From the NCBI GenBank assembly GCA_019918135.1, contig WBZZ01000979.1, positions 97,501 to 120,000 of the forward strand: DNA of 22,500 nt, in the 5' to 3' direction. The DNA is from Paulinella micropora. Its lineage: Eukaryota > Cercozoa > Imbricatea > Euglyphida > Paulinellidae. Positions 7,325 to 15,992 of this stretch are shown here, piece by piece (the stretch's first letter is position 1; each line of letters opens with the position of its first letter). The notes below the pieces were generated by a model. The model was not told the origin of the DNA. It saw only the letters and a program-made list of their open reading frames with translations, and did no database searches. Both the position numbers and the translations under genes were made by a program.

Positions 7325-10300
7325 TGGGAAAAGCAATTCGCCTTCAGCGAGCGCTTCCTTGAAGACATTTCGTGGTGCCTCGCTCGGTGAGTTACCGATG
7401 AGGAGTCCCAAGTGCGACGATGCTTTGTATCCCCAAGGGCGTTGGGTCGCGTGATATCGCATGCCGATATCGAAGTAATCCACGTCTCCGGTAGGCTCCA
7501 CGTGACGTCCGAGGAGGGCCGTGCACAAAAGTTGTGCCGTGCTTCGTCCGTGGACCGGGCCGAAGTGGAAAACTATTGCCGACTGGCTGGAATCTCGAAG
7601 GCTCTTCATTACTTTGGCGCCAAAGGGTTGATTGAAGATTTTCTCGAGATTCTCCTTAGTCATCTTAATTTCTGGTTCTTGAGGAAGACGGTGTCGGTCG
7701 GGAATTCTGACAAGGCAGAGTGCTTCCGTGTTGACAACGCCTTTCGGTTCTTTGCCTTCATCCAAGAGGAGAAGTCCCAGCGTGATGTTGTAGAAAGTAT
7801 CCGGATCCATCTCGTGGGGTATGTTGCGCGGTGGCCAGTAATGCTGCATCAAGCGCGTTGGTGCTTCACGACGGAGGCCGTACGTAGCGTCAACAAATTT
7901 TACTTCTGAATCTCCCCAGCGTGTATTTCCATACTGTTGGCGCGGGTCAGTACGTATATAAATATGACTGTACCGCGTGCGTGGAGCAGCTGTAGAAGAT
8001 GATAGTGTTGAGCAGGAAGTCGAAGTCGTACCCCTCGTACTAGTTGACGTGCTAGGCGACGAACTTGAAATCGAGCTCGAGGATGAACTTGAAATTGAAA
8101 CCGAGGATGAGGGCAAACTCGAGAATGAACTTGATGACGAGCTTGAGAGTGGGATCAGCGATGAACTTGTAGTTGAACTCGATGAACTTGATGACGAACT
8201 TGAGTTTGGCATGGGCACAGCAGTCCATGGAAAGAATGTTTGAGCCAAGAGCGGGTACGCAATGAAATTGTAGTGGTTTATGAACGGATAGAGCATGCGT
8301 TCCGTCAATTTCCATTGGGCGTCATTCGTTGGTGGAGGAATGAGGTACGTCCCTCGGGGGTCGTTCGCTCTGTTCAATAAAACTCGTTCTACGCGTGGTT
8401 GGTCCCATTCTTGTCCTTTGCGATCTGTGAGTGTATCCGGCCATAGTCCCTGGCTGGTGAACAGTTGTTCTGGAATCCAGTAGCCGAGATGTGGGCATGT
8501 AGGATATGTACCAGCGAAGCAATTAGATCCTATGGTCGGAAAGTAGTTCGCATAGACGTCTTTGACAATCCAAATGTCCTCGTCCAAATCAGGGGCATAT
8601 TTCTTCGTGTATTCACCCGTCAAGCGTATCCATATGTCTGGTACTGCGCGGACTGGGCGATACGTCGTAGGCAGAGTTGCTCCTCTGTGATGGATCGTGG
8701 TAGGAGTTTGGAGTCGGGCTTGGCGGAGTTGCGAGGCTTCTCCATGCCGAGCGCGTGTTGTTGGTGAGTCTGGTCCAGTCATATAGTTGATCCATGGGCC
8801 TGGAGAGTCGATCGGGGAGGATATCGTAAAGCTCCTTCGCGTGCTGCCTCGCTCAGGTGTAGTTCGCGTGGATCCAAGGGGCGATGATGATGCTGCTTGG
8901 TTCGCGAGCTCAGGGATTTCTTCACGAGTGGCGTTGTGTAGCGTCAGTGGCAGTGGTGAATCCTTCCTGTCTCTGAGCGTCCTGACGAGCGCGCGGCCGA
9001 TCTGGCGTACCGTCTGACAGTCAGCGATCGTCGGGGCCGATCCACCGGGTGATGGCATAGGCGCTGTTGACGAAGGCGATCCTGGAATAGTCGGTAAGGA
9101 TGATGCCGATGGGATATCCGAGCGCGGAGCGGGTGACGCTGCTGCTATCGATGCAAGCGGTTCCGATAAAGTGTCGCTCAGTGAGCGTCTTGCTTGCGGG
9201 TATCCATCTGGAGGCTCTAACATCGTGTGTCGCACCAGATCGTCTTCTCTCTTCATAGCAGTGGTCAGCCACCATTCTGGCGTTTCGCGTCGTACGTGGG
9301 ATGGGATGGATGGTGAATCCCCCCATTCGCGTTGCGGCTCGCTAGAAGTTGGTGAAGCGGGTGCGGCTGCCTGCGGTACTGAAGATTCTTTTGGACTTAA
9401 AGATGGGGACACCTTCTGTCGTTTAGTAGTAGGCGTTTCCTTCTTTCCTTTCCTTGCAGTTTTCGTCCGGGTGCGGCCGGCGATGTGTGCCGCTTGTGAC
9501 GGTGTAAGAGGGCGGTTGCTGTCCTCTTCGTCCTCTTCCTCGTCCTCTTCGTCGTCCTCTTCGCGTGACCAGTCGTTGTCGTCTTCATCCACTCCGATAT
9601 CCTTGTCGTGTTCGTCCGCGTGAGGTGGTGACTTCTTGCGGTCGGACATAAAAAGGTTCACAGTGCGGCCATAAAGGTGCGCATTGGAAGTAGAGAGGAG
9701 GTCGTGAGATTCCGACGGGAGTGGTAGTCTTGGACGTTGATCGATGATCTTTTTGAATTTCGCCAACGGATAGTTGGTTTCCGTCGCCAATGATGCGGGC
9801 CGGAAGTCGTAGCTAACCTTTGCGAGTTGTAGATCGCCGATTTGTAGAGGCGTGTCGAAGAGATGGAACTCTGTCTCATAGACGATCTGCTTGGATGCAG
9901 GCTTCAGGGGCATGTAGTCCGTGGGCTTGATCGCTTGAGCGTCGTCGATAGAGAGGTTGAGTTGGGCTGCAACTTCGTTGGCGAGGAGTACATTCATGCC
10001 GTCAGGGAGATGACTTGAAATGTAGATGGTGATGGCGTGGAGCGATGACGTCGGGGTAGCCGAGACGAAAAGCTCTATACCTTCAGCAAGTACGGCATTG
10101 ATACCCACAGATGAACGTGCGTCGACGGGTGGAAGTGACACAATTTCAAATCCGTGGTGAAGTACCCACTCGAGGAGGGCGACTCCCTTGCAATTGCATG
10201 CCGAGTCTAGAACGCATGAAGTCTTACCGATCGCTTCGTTTGTCGGGGGTGAACGCAACGTCTTGCGAACATAGATACTCCCGCAGACGACTGTCGGAAT

Positions 10301-13300
10301 CGTTGAGATGCGAAGTAGGCGCCGTGACTTCGAGCGCGTTGTCATGTGGAAGGATCGGGGCGGCTGGGTGCGCTTGGCGGCCGTGGATGGCTTCCAATTG
10401 CAATGCTTACCCTCGTCCTGACAGCGTCGTTGACGAAGTTTGCATTCTTCGAGCGTGTGCTTCGGAGTCCGATTGTTTTCCTTCAGGAAATCATTATGTT
10501 CTTTGCAATAAGAACATGGGACACCGGTGAAGGGCGGGCGCTTCGGTGAAGTTGCTGCCGACTTAGTAGTTGCAGTGACCATCGAGGATTTCTTCGGAGG
10601 AATAGCGATCGCGTTAGCTCCAGTGAGAGGCGGGCGCTTCGCTGTCTTCTTCGTGGCTGGGGGCGCTTTATCTGTCTTGGTCCGCTTGTTGGGGCGGCCT
10701 CGATCCGGAGAGGACGTCGGTTGAGCCATAGACATAGATTCAGCTTTACGCTTCTGCCGTGGAGGGCGGTTAGGTTCCTTGTTCTCCTGCTGCGGTACGC
10801 GCTGTCTTTTCCTTTGACGACTATCAGCCTTGACGGGTGGGTCGCGTGGGGAAGAAGAAGGCGTAGGACGGTCTCGCCATCGCCTGTTGTTGTCGGCCGT
10901 GGAGGGCTTCGTAACATTCTCCATCCATGGCCAGTACTCTTCCATGACGTGGAGGTCAAGGGAGTCGGTCCAAGGAAGAAGGTCGGCGAGGTTGCGGGGC
11001 CAGACAATACCGACGGTGTTGAGTATGTCTGCTGCGTATCGCGTCCAACGATCGCGTTCCATGGGGGTCAGCATTCTTGATACGTCCCGGACTTGATTCA
11101 AATCGGAGATCATGTATCCAGCGGTATAGGCTGTATCGTAGCTAGTGATACACCTATTGACGTAGGCTGAAAGACTTTCCCGCTTGGAGCGTCGTAGCTT
11201 GAGAGCTTGCAGAGCAGGTCGCTTCGTATCTCCCTTGTCCAGGCGTCCTTTGAATAGCTCGCGAAAGTATTCAATGAGCATGTAGGGGATGATATTCCAA
11301 GCGCGGATGCGTTCGTCCGTAACACGTATGTATCGAGCCCAGTAGGCGTCCATGAGAGCTACTGCTGTTTTGTCTCCCCACCTGTGTACCGTATCTATAA
11401 TACGATTGCATGTCAAGAGCATGGACATGTTATTCAACTGTAAGTTGAATGCAAGTTCACGAGCTTGAGCTGCAAGGTCCGAGGTAGGTACAGTGGTTGG
11501 GCGTGACATGACAAACAAGTTTCTCACTCGCGACATCATGTGCAGGGAACGTGATGGTACGCCAGCGGCTGTAGATGAGCGTAAATGCCTCCTTTCCGAC
11601 GACGCCGACGATGATTCACGACTCGTTGTGGACGAAGATGATGAAGACGTCGTAGTCGTAGTCGTAGTCGTAGTCGTAGTCGTAGTCGTAGTCGTAGTCG
11701 TAGTCGTAGTGCTAGACGACGAGCTTGAGGAACTAGACGTGGGACTCGAAGATGAACTCGATGATGAACTCGAAGATGAGCTCGAAGATGAACTCGAAGA
11801 TGAGCTCGAAGATGAACTCGACAGTGGTGTCGACGATCCGCCTCCTTCTCCTGTCGCAGTGAGCGCTTCCTGGAAAGGTTCACCTTCCGGAATGGTGAAC
11901 ATTGGGTCTCCTTGCAGAGCCAATCCCAATGCGAGTCCAGTTGCTGTCCGCGCAGGCGTCAACATAGAAGGTGGTGAGCCCATTGCTCCCAACAAAGTTG
12001 TGGATGACAAACCTGTGGGTTGTGTCAAGAATGTTGGTATAGTACCTCTGAAGGGGTCCCTTGGAGCGTGTGTATCTGCAAAGGCTGGATCAGTTGAATG
12101 TAGAGACCGACTTACCAATGATGGTGCACGCCTTACAAAAAGTGATCCCAATGGTATGGGCATCTCACGTTGAGGTAAGGGTGTAGCTCCGCTAGCCAGG
12201 CTTCCAGGGTGGGCGAAACGATCAGCTGTTGTGGCTAAAGGTGTTCGACTGCTGGGGGATGATGTTGGTACACCATATGGACTCGCCGATGGAGTAGAAA
12301 CAGGTGATGAACTTGCTCCAGAAGGCGGTGTACCAGCAGGCGGTGAGGCTGCTGATGTAGAGGGACCCGTCGATGGGTGACTTGGTGCAGGGGCCGCTGG
12401 TGGAATACTTCCAGAAAGCGGTACACCAGTCGGTATCGGTGCTGAAGTAGTACTGGTTGGTGCAATGCCGGGTAGGGCAACGCTTGGTGCAAGCGGCACT
12501 AAACCTGTAGGAGCTTCAGTAGCAGCAGGGGCAGCAATCGAAACAGGTAAGTAGTTTACGTACATTTCCAGAGGAATAGTAGCACACAGCTGATTCCAAA
12601 GGGTAATCTGTTGAGCTGCAGAGCCTGTGGGTCCCAGGTAGTCCAGGATGTCGGTAGGCGTCACGTTAGGATTACACATTAATTTGAGGGCCGGAGTAGG
12701 TACCAGTGGTAGATGTAACAAGTTGGTTTGCTTATCTTTTATTGCTTTCAATAAGATATTACGGTACTCACCAGAGTAAGTGGTGAAGATGTCTTCTTTG
12801 AACTGCGTAGATTGAGTCCATGAGAGGTCCGTAGTGAGAGGAGTTGACTTTCCTTCTTCAACTTCTTTCTGAAATTTCTTCTCTGAAGGCAAGAGACCAT
12901 GGTAGACGCCCAGGATGGTGAACGAATCCAGACATTTCCTCTTGTGCTCCCGAAGGCGTGCCAGGGGATCGTCGTGACGTGTGTTAGCGAACATCGTAGG
13001 TGACCAGGAGTAAGCCAGGTAGCGTAGGTACACGTAGAGTGCGTCGATGGCAGTGAAATTGGTGAATTCACTGTGTGATAGAAGGGTGATTCTAACACGA
13101 ACAAACCCAAACACATACTGTGTTGGTTGGCTGCATAGAGTGTAAGAGAGCAGAGATATGACACAAAAATGCAGGGACAGGTGAACTATCTGCCTCACAT
13201 ATGTGTTTTGAGTTACCTCTGATCTCCTACGTTCGTTGAGTAGTACCTTCCTTGTGGGAGGTGCTTTCAAATCGATCTGTCGACAGAACACACATAACTC

Positions 13301-13384
13301 TTTGTGTGTAGTTTTCACTTGAAAGAAAAATTCGAATTGTGAGTTTGGATACAACCCTAAGGGATACGTACACAACGAACTCAT
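7322..13384 (-). CDS. gag: Giant Gag-like polyprotein with zinc knuckle and protease
   Basis: This structural segment is 2,020 codons from the ATG at 13384. A second ATG at 12994 (residue 131) is a plausible true start, because the first 130 residues look unlike coding sequence. A Pro/Ala/Ser-rich region (about 250-500) is followed by Ser and Thr runs (520-590). A Gag capsid-like helical region (about 620-830) contains SLSAYVNRC. A basic Pro-rich stretch leads to an enlarged zinc knuckle C-x2-C-x15-H-x4-C (about 955-980). A retropepsin candidate has D1060-S-A followed by MNVLLANEV, resembling the flap-to-ILG part of the fold. An acidic patch (1256-1290), a long Ser/Pro linker, an unknown domain (about 1585-1720), a second Ser tract (1723-1801) and a further unknown C-terminal region follow. 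Gag proteins are usually far shorter. It ends in TGA (7322-7324). Gag identity is good; the protease is moderate. Confidence 0.8.
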   Translation of the reverse strand: MSSLCTYPLGLYPNSQFEFFFQVKTTHKELCVFCRQIDLKAPPTRKVLLNERRRSEVTQNTYVRQIVHLSLHFCVISLLSYTLCSQPTQYVFGFVRVRITLLSHSEFTNFTAIDALYVYLRYLAYSWSPTMFANTRHDDPLARLREHKRKCLDSFTILGVYHGLLPSEKKFQKEVEEGKSTPLTTDLSWTQSTQFKEDIFTTYSGEYRNILLKAIKDKQTNLLHLPLVPTPALKLMCNPNVTPTDILDYLGPTGSAAQQITLWNQLCATIPLEMYVNYLPVSIAAPAATEAPTGLVPLAPSVALPGIAPTSTTSAPIPTGVPLSGSIPPAAPAPSHPSTGPSTSAASPPAGTPPSGASSSPVSTPSASPYGVPTSSPSSRTPLATTADRFAHPGSLASGATPLPQREMPIPLGSLFVRRAPSLVSRSLHSTDPAFADTHAPRDPFRGTIPTFLTQPTGLSSTTLLGAMGSPPSMLTPARTATGLALGLALQGDPMFTIPEGEPFQEALTATGEGGGSSTPLSSSSSSSSSSSSSSSSSSSSSSSSSSPTSSSSSSSSSTTTTTTTTTTTTTTTTTTTTTSSSSSSTTSRESSSASSERRHLRSSTAAGVPSRSLHMMSRVRNLFVMSRPTTVPTSDLAAQARELAFNLQLNNMSMLLTCNRIIDTVHRWGDKTAVALMDAYWARYIRVTDERIRAWNIIPYMLIEYFRELFKGRLDKGDTKRPALQALKLRRSKRESLSAYVNRCITSYDTAYTAGYMISDLNQVRDVSRMLTPMERDRWTRYAADILNTVGIVWPRNLADLLPWTDSLDLHVMEEYWPWMENVTKPSTADNNRRWRDRPTPSSSPRDPPVKADSRQRKRQRVPQQENKEPNRPPRQKRKAESMSMAQPTSSPDRGRPNKRTKTDKAPPATKKTAKRPPLTGANAIAIPPKKSSMVTATTKSAATSPKRPPFTGVPCSYCKEHNDFLKENNRTPKHTLEECKLRQRRCQDEGKHCNWKPSTAAKRTQPPRSFHMTTRSKSRRLLRISTIPTVVCGSIYVRKTLRSPPTNEAIGKTSCVLDSACNCKGVALLEWVLHHGFEIVSLPPVDARSSVGINAVLAEGIELFVSATPTSSLHAITIYISSHLPDGMNVLLANEVAAQLNLSIDDAQAIKPTDYMPLKPASKQIVYETEFHLFDTPLQIGDLQLAKVSYDFRPASLATETNYPLAKFKKIIDQRPRLPLPSESHDLLSTSNAHLYGRTVNLFMSDRKKSPPHADEHDKDIGVDEDDNDWSREEDDEEDEEEDEEDSNRPLTPSQAAHIAGRTRTKTARKGKKETPTTKRQKVSPSLSPKESSVPQAAAPASPTSSEPQREWGDSPSIPSHVRRETPEWWLTTAMKREDDLVRHTMLEPPDGYPQARRSLSDTLSEPLASIAAASPAPRSDIPSASSLPTIPGSPSSTAPMPSPGGSAPTIADCQTVRQIGRALVRTLRDRKDSPLPLTLHNATREEIPELANQAASSSPLGSTRTTPERGSTRRSFTISSPIDSPGPWINYMTGPDSPTTRARHGEASQLRQARLQTPTTIHHRGATLPTTYRPVRAVPDIWIRLTGEYTKKYAPDLDEDIWIVKDVYANYFPTIGSNCFAGTYPTCPHLGYWIPEQLFTSQGLWPDTLTDRKGQEWDQPRVERVLLNRANDPRGTYLIPPPTNDAQWKLTERMLYPFINHYNFIAYPLLAQTFFPWTAVPMPNSSSSSSSSSSTTSSSLIPLSSSSSSSFSSLPSSSVSISSSSSSSISSSSPSTSTSTRGTTSTSCSTLSSSTAAPRTRYSHIYIRTDPRQQYGNTRWGDSEVKFVDATYGLRREAPTRLMQHYWPPRNIPHEMDPDTFYNITLGLLLLDEGKEPKGVVNTEALCLVRIPDRHRLPQEPEIKMTKENLEKIFNQPFGAKVMKSLRDSSQSAIVFHFGPVHGRSTAQLLCTALLGRHVEPTGDVDYFDIGMRYHATQRPWGYKASSHLGLLIGNSPSEAPRNVFKEALAEGELLFP
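7980..8216 (-). repeat. Second coding Ser-rich repeat in segment 1
   Basis: This is a diverged version of the GATGAACTTGAA-type 12-mer found at 11750-11820, again encoding Ser-rich sequence (residues about 1723-1801) between two unrecognised parts of the polyprotein. More interruptions than in the first tract (Ile, Leu, Val, Phe) suggest it is older or under weaker homogenisation. Confidence 0.7.
11625..11831 (-). repeat. Coding Ser/Thr microsatellite in Gag
   Basis: Two adjoining tandem arrays encode homopolymer runs. On the plus strand a GTAGTC hexamer (about 11648-11708) gives about 21 Thr through alternating ACG and ACT codons. A 12/24-base unit built on GATGAACTCGAA and GATGAGCTCGAA (about 11750-11820) gives Ser through mixed TCN and AGY codons. 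The opposite strand is also open (Val and Asp/Glu/Leu runs), which is a by-product of the repeats. Confidence 0.85.
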
Positions 13385-13783
13385 GTTATTAAACTCTATG
13401 GCTGCATACAGCCCTGACTCCTACGGAGCAGGTGAAATACCAGTAAATTGCAGAGAGGTCACTTCGTTTATTTACGATGATTTCTACTGGTTTGCAGACT
13501 TGGTGCAACGTACGATCGTAGGAGCGTAGATTGTCAATAGGCTTTGCGTGCGCAAGCTCGAAAACTCATTAAAGTACTTGAAGGAGTGCGTTCAAGTCAA
13601 TAAGTTCAAGTAATTTGTTGTTCTAGTTGTGGAAATCAAAATCAGAGGTAAAATTGCGGTGAATTTTCTCTGTCCTGGTCCGGCGATCCGTCCTTTTTCC
13701 ATCATTCAAGTCATTTATCCTCAAATTTACCGTACCAGTGCGGTTCACGGGAAATTGGGGAAAAAGGCAATAGTGAGGGGAAA
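13385..13783 (-). other. 5' leader and unresolved 5' LTR end
   Basis: This stretch lies between the first ATG and the part of the 5' LTR that can be matched to the 3' copy. It must hold the rest of the LTR and the primer binding site, but the boundary cannot be set because the 3' LTR is cut. It contains short palindromes (TACGATCGTA at 13511-13520; a TGCG/CGCA hairpin near 13544-13554) and several TTCAAGT/ACTTGAA motifs (13576, 13591, 13605, 13705). No convincing tRNA-complementary site ending in TGG was found. Confidence 0.6.
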
Positions 13784-13959
13784 AAAGGCAATTGCTGGAA
13801 AAACTTTGAATTAATCGTTTGAAGTCATTTCTGAACGGAATCGAAAACTAGTTAGTGAAGTCGAAACGTCGTGCAGAGGAGAATCTAACGGTCCGGTCAA
13901 AAATAGATGGGTGACAACTATATCGGTTTTGGCCGGTCGTTAAAGTGCTCAGTCTGATA
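13784..13959 (-). repeat. 5' LTR, portion matched to the 3' copy
   Basis: This is the direct repeat partner of 1-176 with two substitutions and no indels. The right boundary is exact: after 13959 the sequence no longer matches. Its left boundary is unknown, because the matching copy runs out at the window edge. The transcription start should lie within it, but no TATA-like element can be called with confidence. Confidence 0.9.
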
Positions 13960-14110
13960 AATGTGACTTGAACATTCAAGTCAGTGGCAAACCTGCTACT
14001 GATATATTTTTCAACTGTCTCATCAGTGATCTCATCGTTCTTCGTCACATGATCGGCAGTGATTCAGTGAACTGATACCACAAGCATATGTAGTTTAGAT
14101 GTGAATAAAG
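13960..14110. other. Flank of retrotransposon insertion, no gene
   Basis: This is AT-rich sequence directly outside the 5' LTR. A palindrome (GACTTGAA, two bases, TTCAAGTC; 13965-13982) sits six bases from the LTR edge. Nothing coding is recognised. Confidence 0.5.
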
Positions 14111-14411
14111 CGCGGGGAAGATAGGCTTTTGCAGTTTTATAGTTATGAATGTACTTTTTTTTTTATTTGAAAGTACATATATCGAAACTTTCCCCAACGT
14201 AAAATTCATGACAATGTGCAACACTATGCCTGCACACTATGCATTCAAAGACAACACTGTCTGAGTGAAAATAGTTTTATAAAAAGAAACAGTGTGAAAA
14301 CTCAATAAAAACTATTGAAAATACGTCGGGGAAGGTTTTGAATTACGCTCTATCACATACTAAAAGCTCAGCCTCTGAAACCATCAAATAAAAAAGCCTA
14401 TCGTCCCCACG
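14111..14411. mobile_element. MITE-like inverted-repeat element
   Basis: Terminal arms at 14111-14130 (CGCGGGGAAGATAGGCTTTT) and 14392-14411 (reverse complement CGTGGGGACGATAGGCTTTT) match at 18 of 20 positions. A second inner inverted pair (CTTTCCCCAAC near 14190, and GTCGGGGAAGG near 14325) and complementary AATAGTTTT/AAAACTATT stretches suggest a long fold-back. The interior is AT-rich and non-coding. Size and structure fit a miniature inverted-repeat element or a structured RNA locus. No clear target-site duplication was seen, so mobility is inferred. Confidence 0.55.
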
Positions 14412-15854
14412 ATTTGACACAACTTTTGCTTGTTGTTCACGCCGGCCCTCACATTTTTCAGCCGATTTTTACGGTGTCGCTTTTGGCTCAGTCAGATGAT
14501 TTTCGTGAATTTTTTTGTCTGAAAAATGGTGTGTGTGCACTCGTTTTCGTTGTTGATATTTGTAGCCACTTCTATGTTTTGTGATATTTGCGTTACACAC
14601 TTCGATAGGACAGGTCTTTAGGAACACATGTACAAATTTTTTCAATAAAACTCGATTTCTGTGCAACAAATTTTCCTTGCAAAACTTGGGTCTTGTAAAA
14701 TCAGAAAAAATAGAAAATTTGGTTTTGTGATCAGAGTTCAGTTTGTATAGGGCTAGAAAGTGTCTCAGACTAAATATGTTTGTACACTTAATACACATGA
14801 TTCCTCAAATCCGGTAGACTTCAATTTGTGTGTAGAATGAAAACGTGAAGTCTCATTTTGGAGGGTATGTCGGAAGAAAAAAATCACTTTCAAAAGCTAT
14901 GAGAGGAGTTCGCTCCTCGAATTTTTTTTATTGGAAATGACTATCCTAGTGACAGATATGATATTCCAAGCATAAAAACAAAGTTCCACAGTATACTAGC
15001 TGCATACAAGGTCACTGTGTCCAGGAAACTCATGCAGTCAAAAAGTTGTTGTTGTGTATTTATAAATACAGACATAATAAATGGCTATAACTTGAAGTAC
15101 ATGGAAGCTAGTCTAGTGATAATAGAAGCTGAATGGAAAGCTTTCTTTGAATTATTAATAAGAAATACGACTCCTAGACTCATTTTCATTTTTTTTGACG
15201 ACCCTCCTGGAGACCGGTTTTGGCTTTAACTTTTCTAAGTCAAAATATAGCTTTATTCAAAAAAATTTAATACATTTGTTTCTTGTGATGTATTGAACCT
15301 CATTCATCACTCTTTCAAGTATGAACATATCTCTTGAGCGCAGAAACTGAGCATGTGTCGGAGGTGTCGAGACACAATGTTTTGAAAAAAAATCTGGCCA
15401 GTCAACCACAAAACCCGTACATTTTCCTATGCAATCGTGAAACTTTCCGACAAAAATTGGTGGGGCCGGCTTGAACATGAAATGTTGGAGTGGTTGTCTC
15501 AGCTTTGAGTTTAGTTTTGATCACTTTGAAATTCTCTTTCAAGTTTTTTCTTTCAGCCATATTAAAATTCAATAGTTGACATTTACATTTATTGAAACAG
15601 GCGGCAACTTTATTCACATTTTTGGGGGGGTTCAACTACATATGATCTGAAGCAAGCATTGGAAAGCTTCAAGTTAGTACAATACAAGAGCTTTCCAACT
15701 GTGTGCGATGCACAAGTTCAGTATCTCAAAGATAATATATATTCATTAAGAAACATAACATTAAAATTTCAATGACTCTGAAGTTTATCACTAGTCAGTT
15801 GAATATCCGAGGCTACAGTGAATTATATCAGTTAATACTGATACTTGAAGCTTG
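14412..15854. other. AT-rich intergenic stretch without supported gene
   Basis: Several short open frames occur here (14469-14798 minus, 15017-15229 plus, 15257-15478 and 15402-15635 minus). Their predicted proteins have no recognisable motif, and their composition matches translated AT-rich intergenic DNA. No RNA gene was recognised. Confidence 0.5.
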
Positions 15855-15936
15855 TAATATATATATATATATATATATATCATAGTATATTGTATATATA
15901 TATAAATATATAATAAATATATATATATATATACTA

Positions 15937-15989
<53 letters not shown>

Positions 15990-15992
15990 TAT
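15855..15992. repeat. (TA)n tract with palindromic core
   Basis: This is near-continuous TA dinucleotide. Within it, ATATATCATAGTATAT (15875-15890) is the exact reverse complement of ATATACTATGATATAT (15929-15944), with an AT-rich loop between, so the tract could extrude a cruciform. It is open in one minus-strand frame as Ile/Tyr repeats, which is an artefact. Confidence 0.85.

Larger units (their letters stand above)
1..13959 (-). mobile_element. Ty3/gypsy-like LTR retrotransposon, nearly complete
   Basis: The element reads right to left: 5' LTR ending at 13959, leader, a Gag/protease segment, a novel middle segment, Pol, 3' UTR, polypurine tract and 3' LTR running off the left edge. The order RT, RNase H, integrase and the GPY/F motif place it in Ty3/gypsy (Metaviridae). 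It is large, about 14 kb, because of a very long Gag region, an extra 883-codon segment and Ser/Thr linkers. The LTRs differ at 2 of 176 aligned positions, so it inserted recently or was homogenised. All three coding segments share one frame, separated by two TGA codons. No primer binding site was identified. Target-site duplication cannot be tested because the left end lies outside the window. Confidence 0.9.

Noticed and set aside
7162..7325. ATGA overlap at the first TGA as a termination-reinitiation start
   Set aside because: The ATG overlapping the TGA (7323-7325) is in a different frame from the middle segment, so it cannot start that protein.
11493..12173. 226-codon plus-strand frame with poly-Val and Asp/Glu/Leu repeats
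   Set aside because: It is the antisense of the Ser/Thr-coding microsatellite in Gag. The minus frame continues for thousands of codons with recognisable domains.
13423..13442. Possible primer binding site TGGTATTTCACCTGC on the minus strand
   Set aside because: It starts with TGG, but the implied tRNA 3' end lacks a T-loop-like sequence and the LTR boundary is unknown, so it could be chance.
14469..14798. 109-codon minus-strand frame with ATG
   Set aside because: AT-rich intergenic composition, no recognised motif, no neighbouring gene or splice context.
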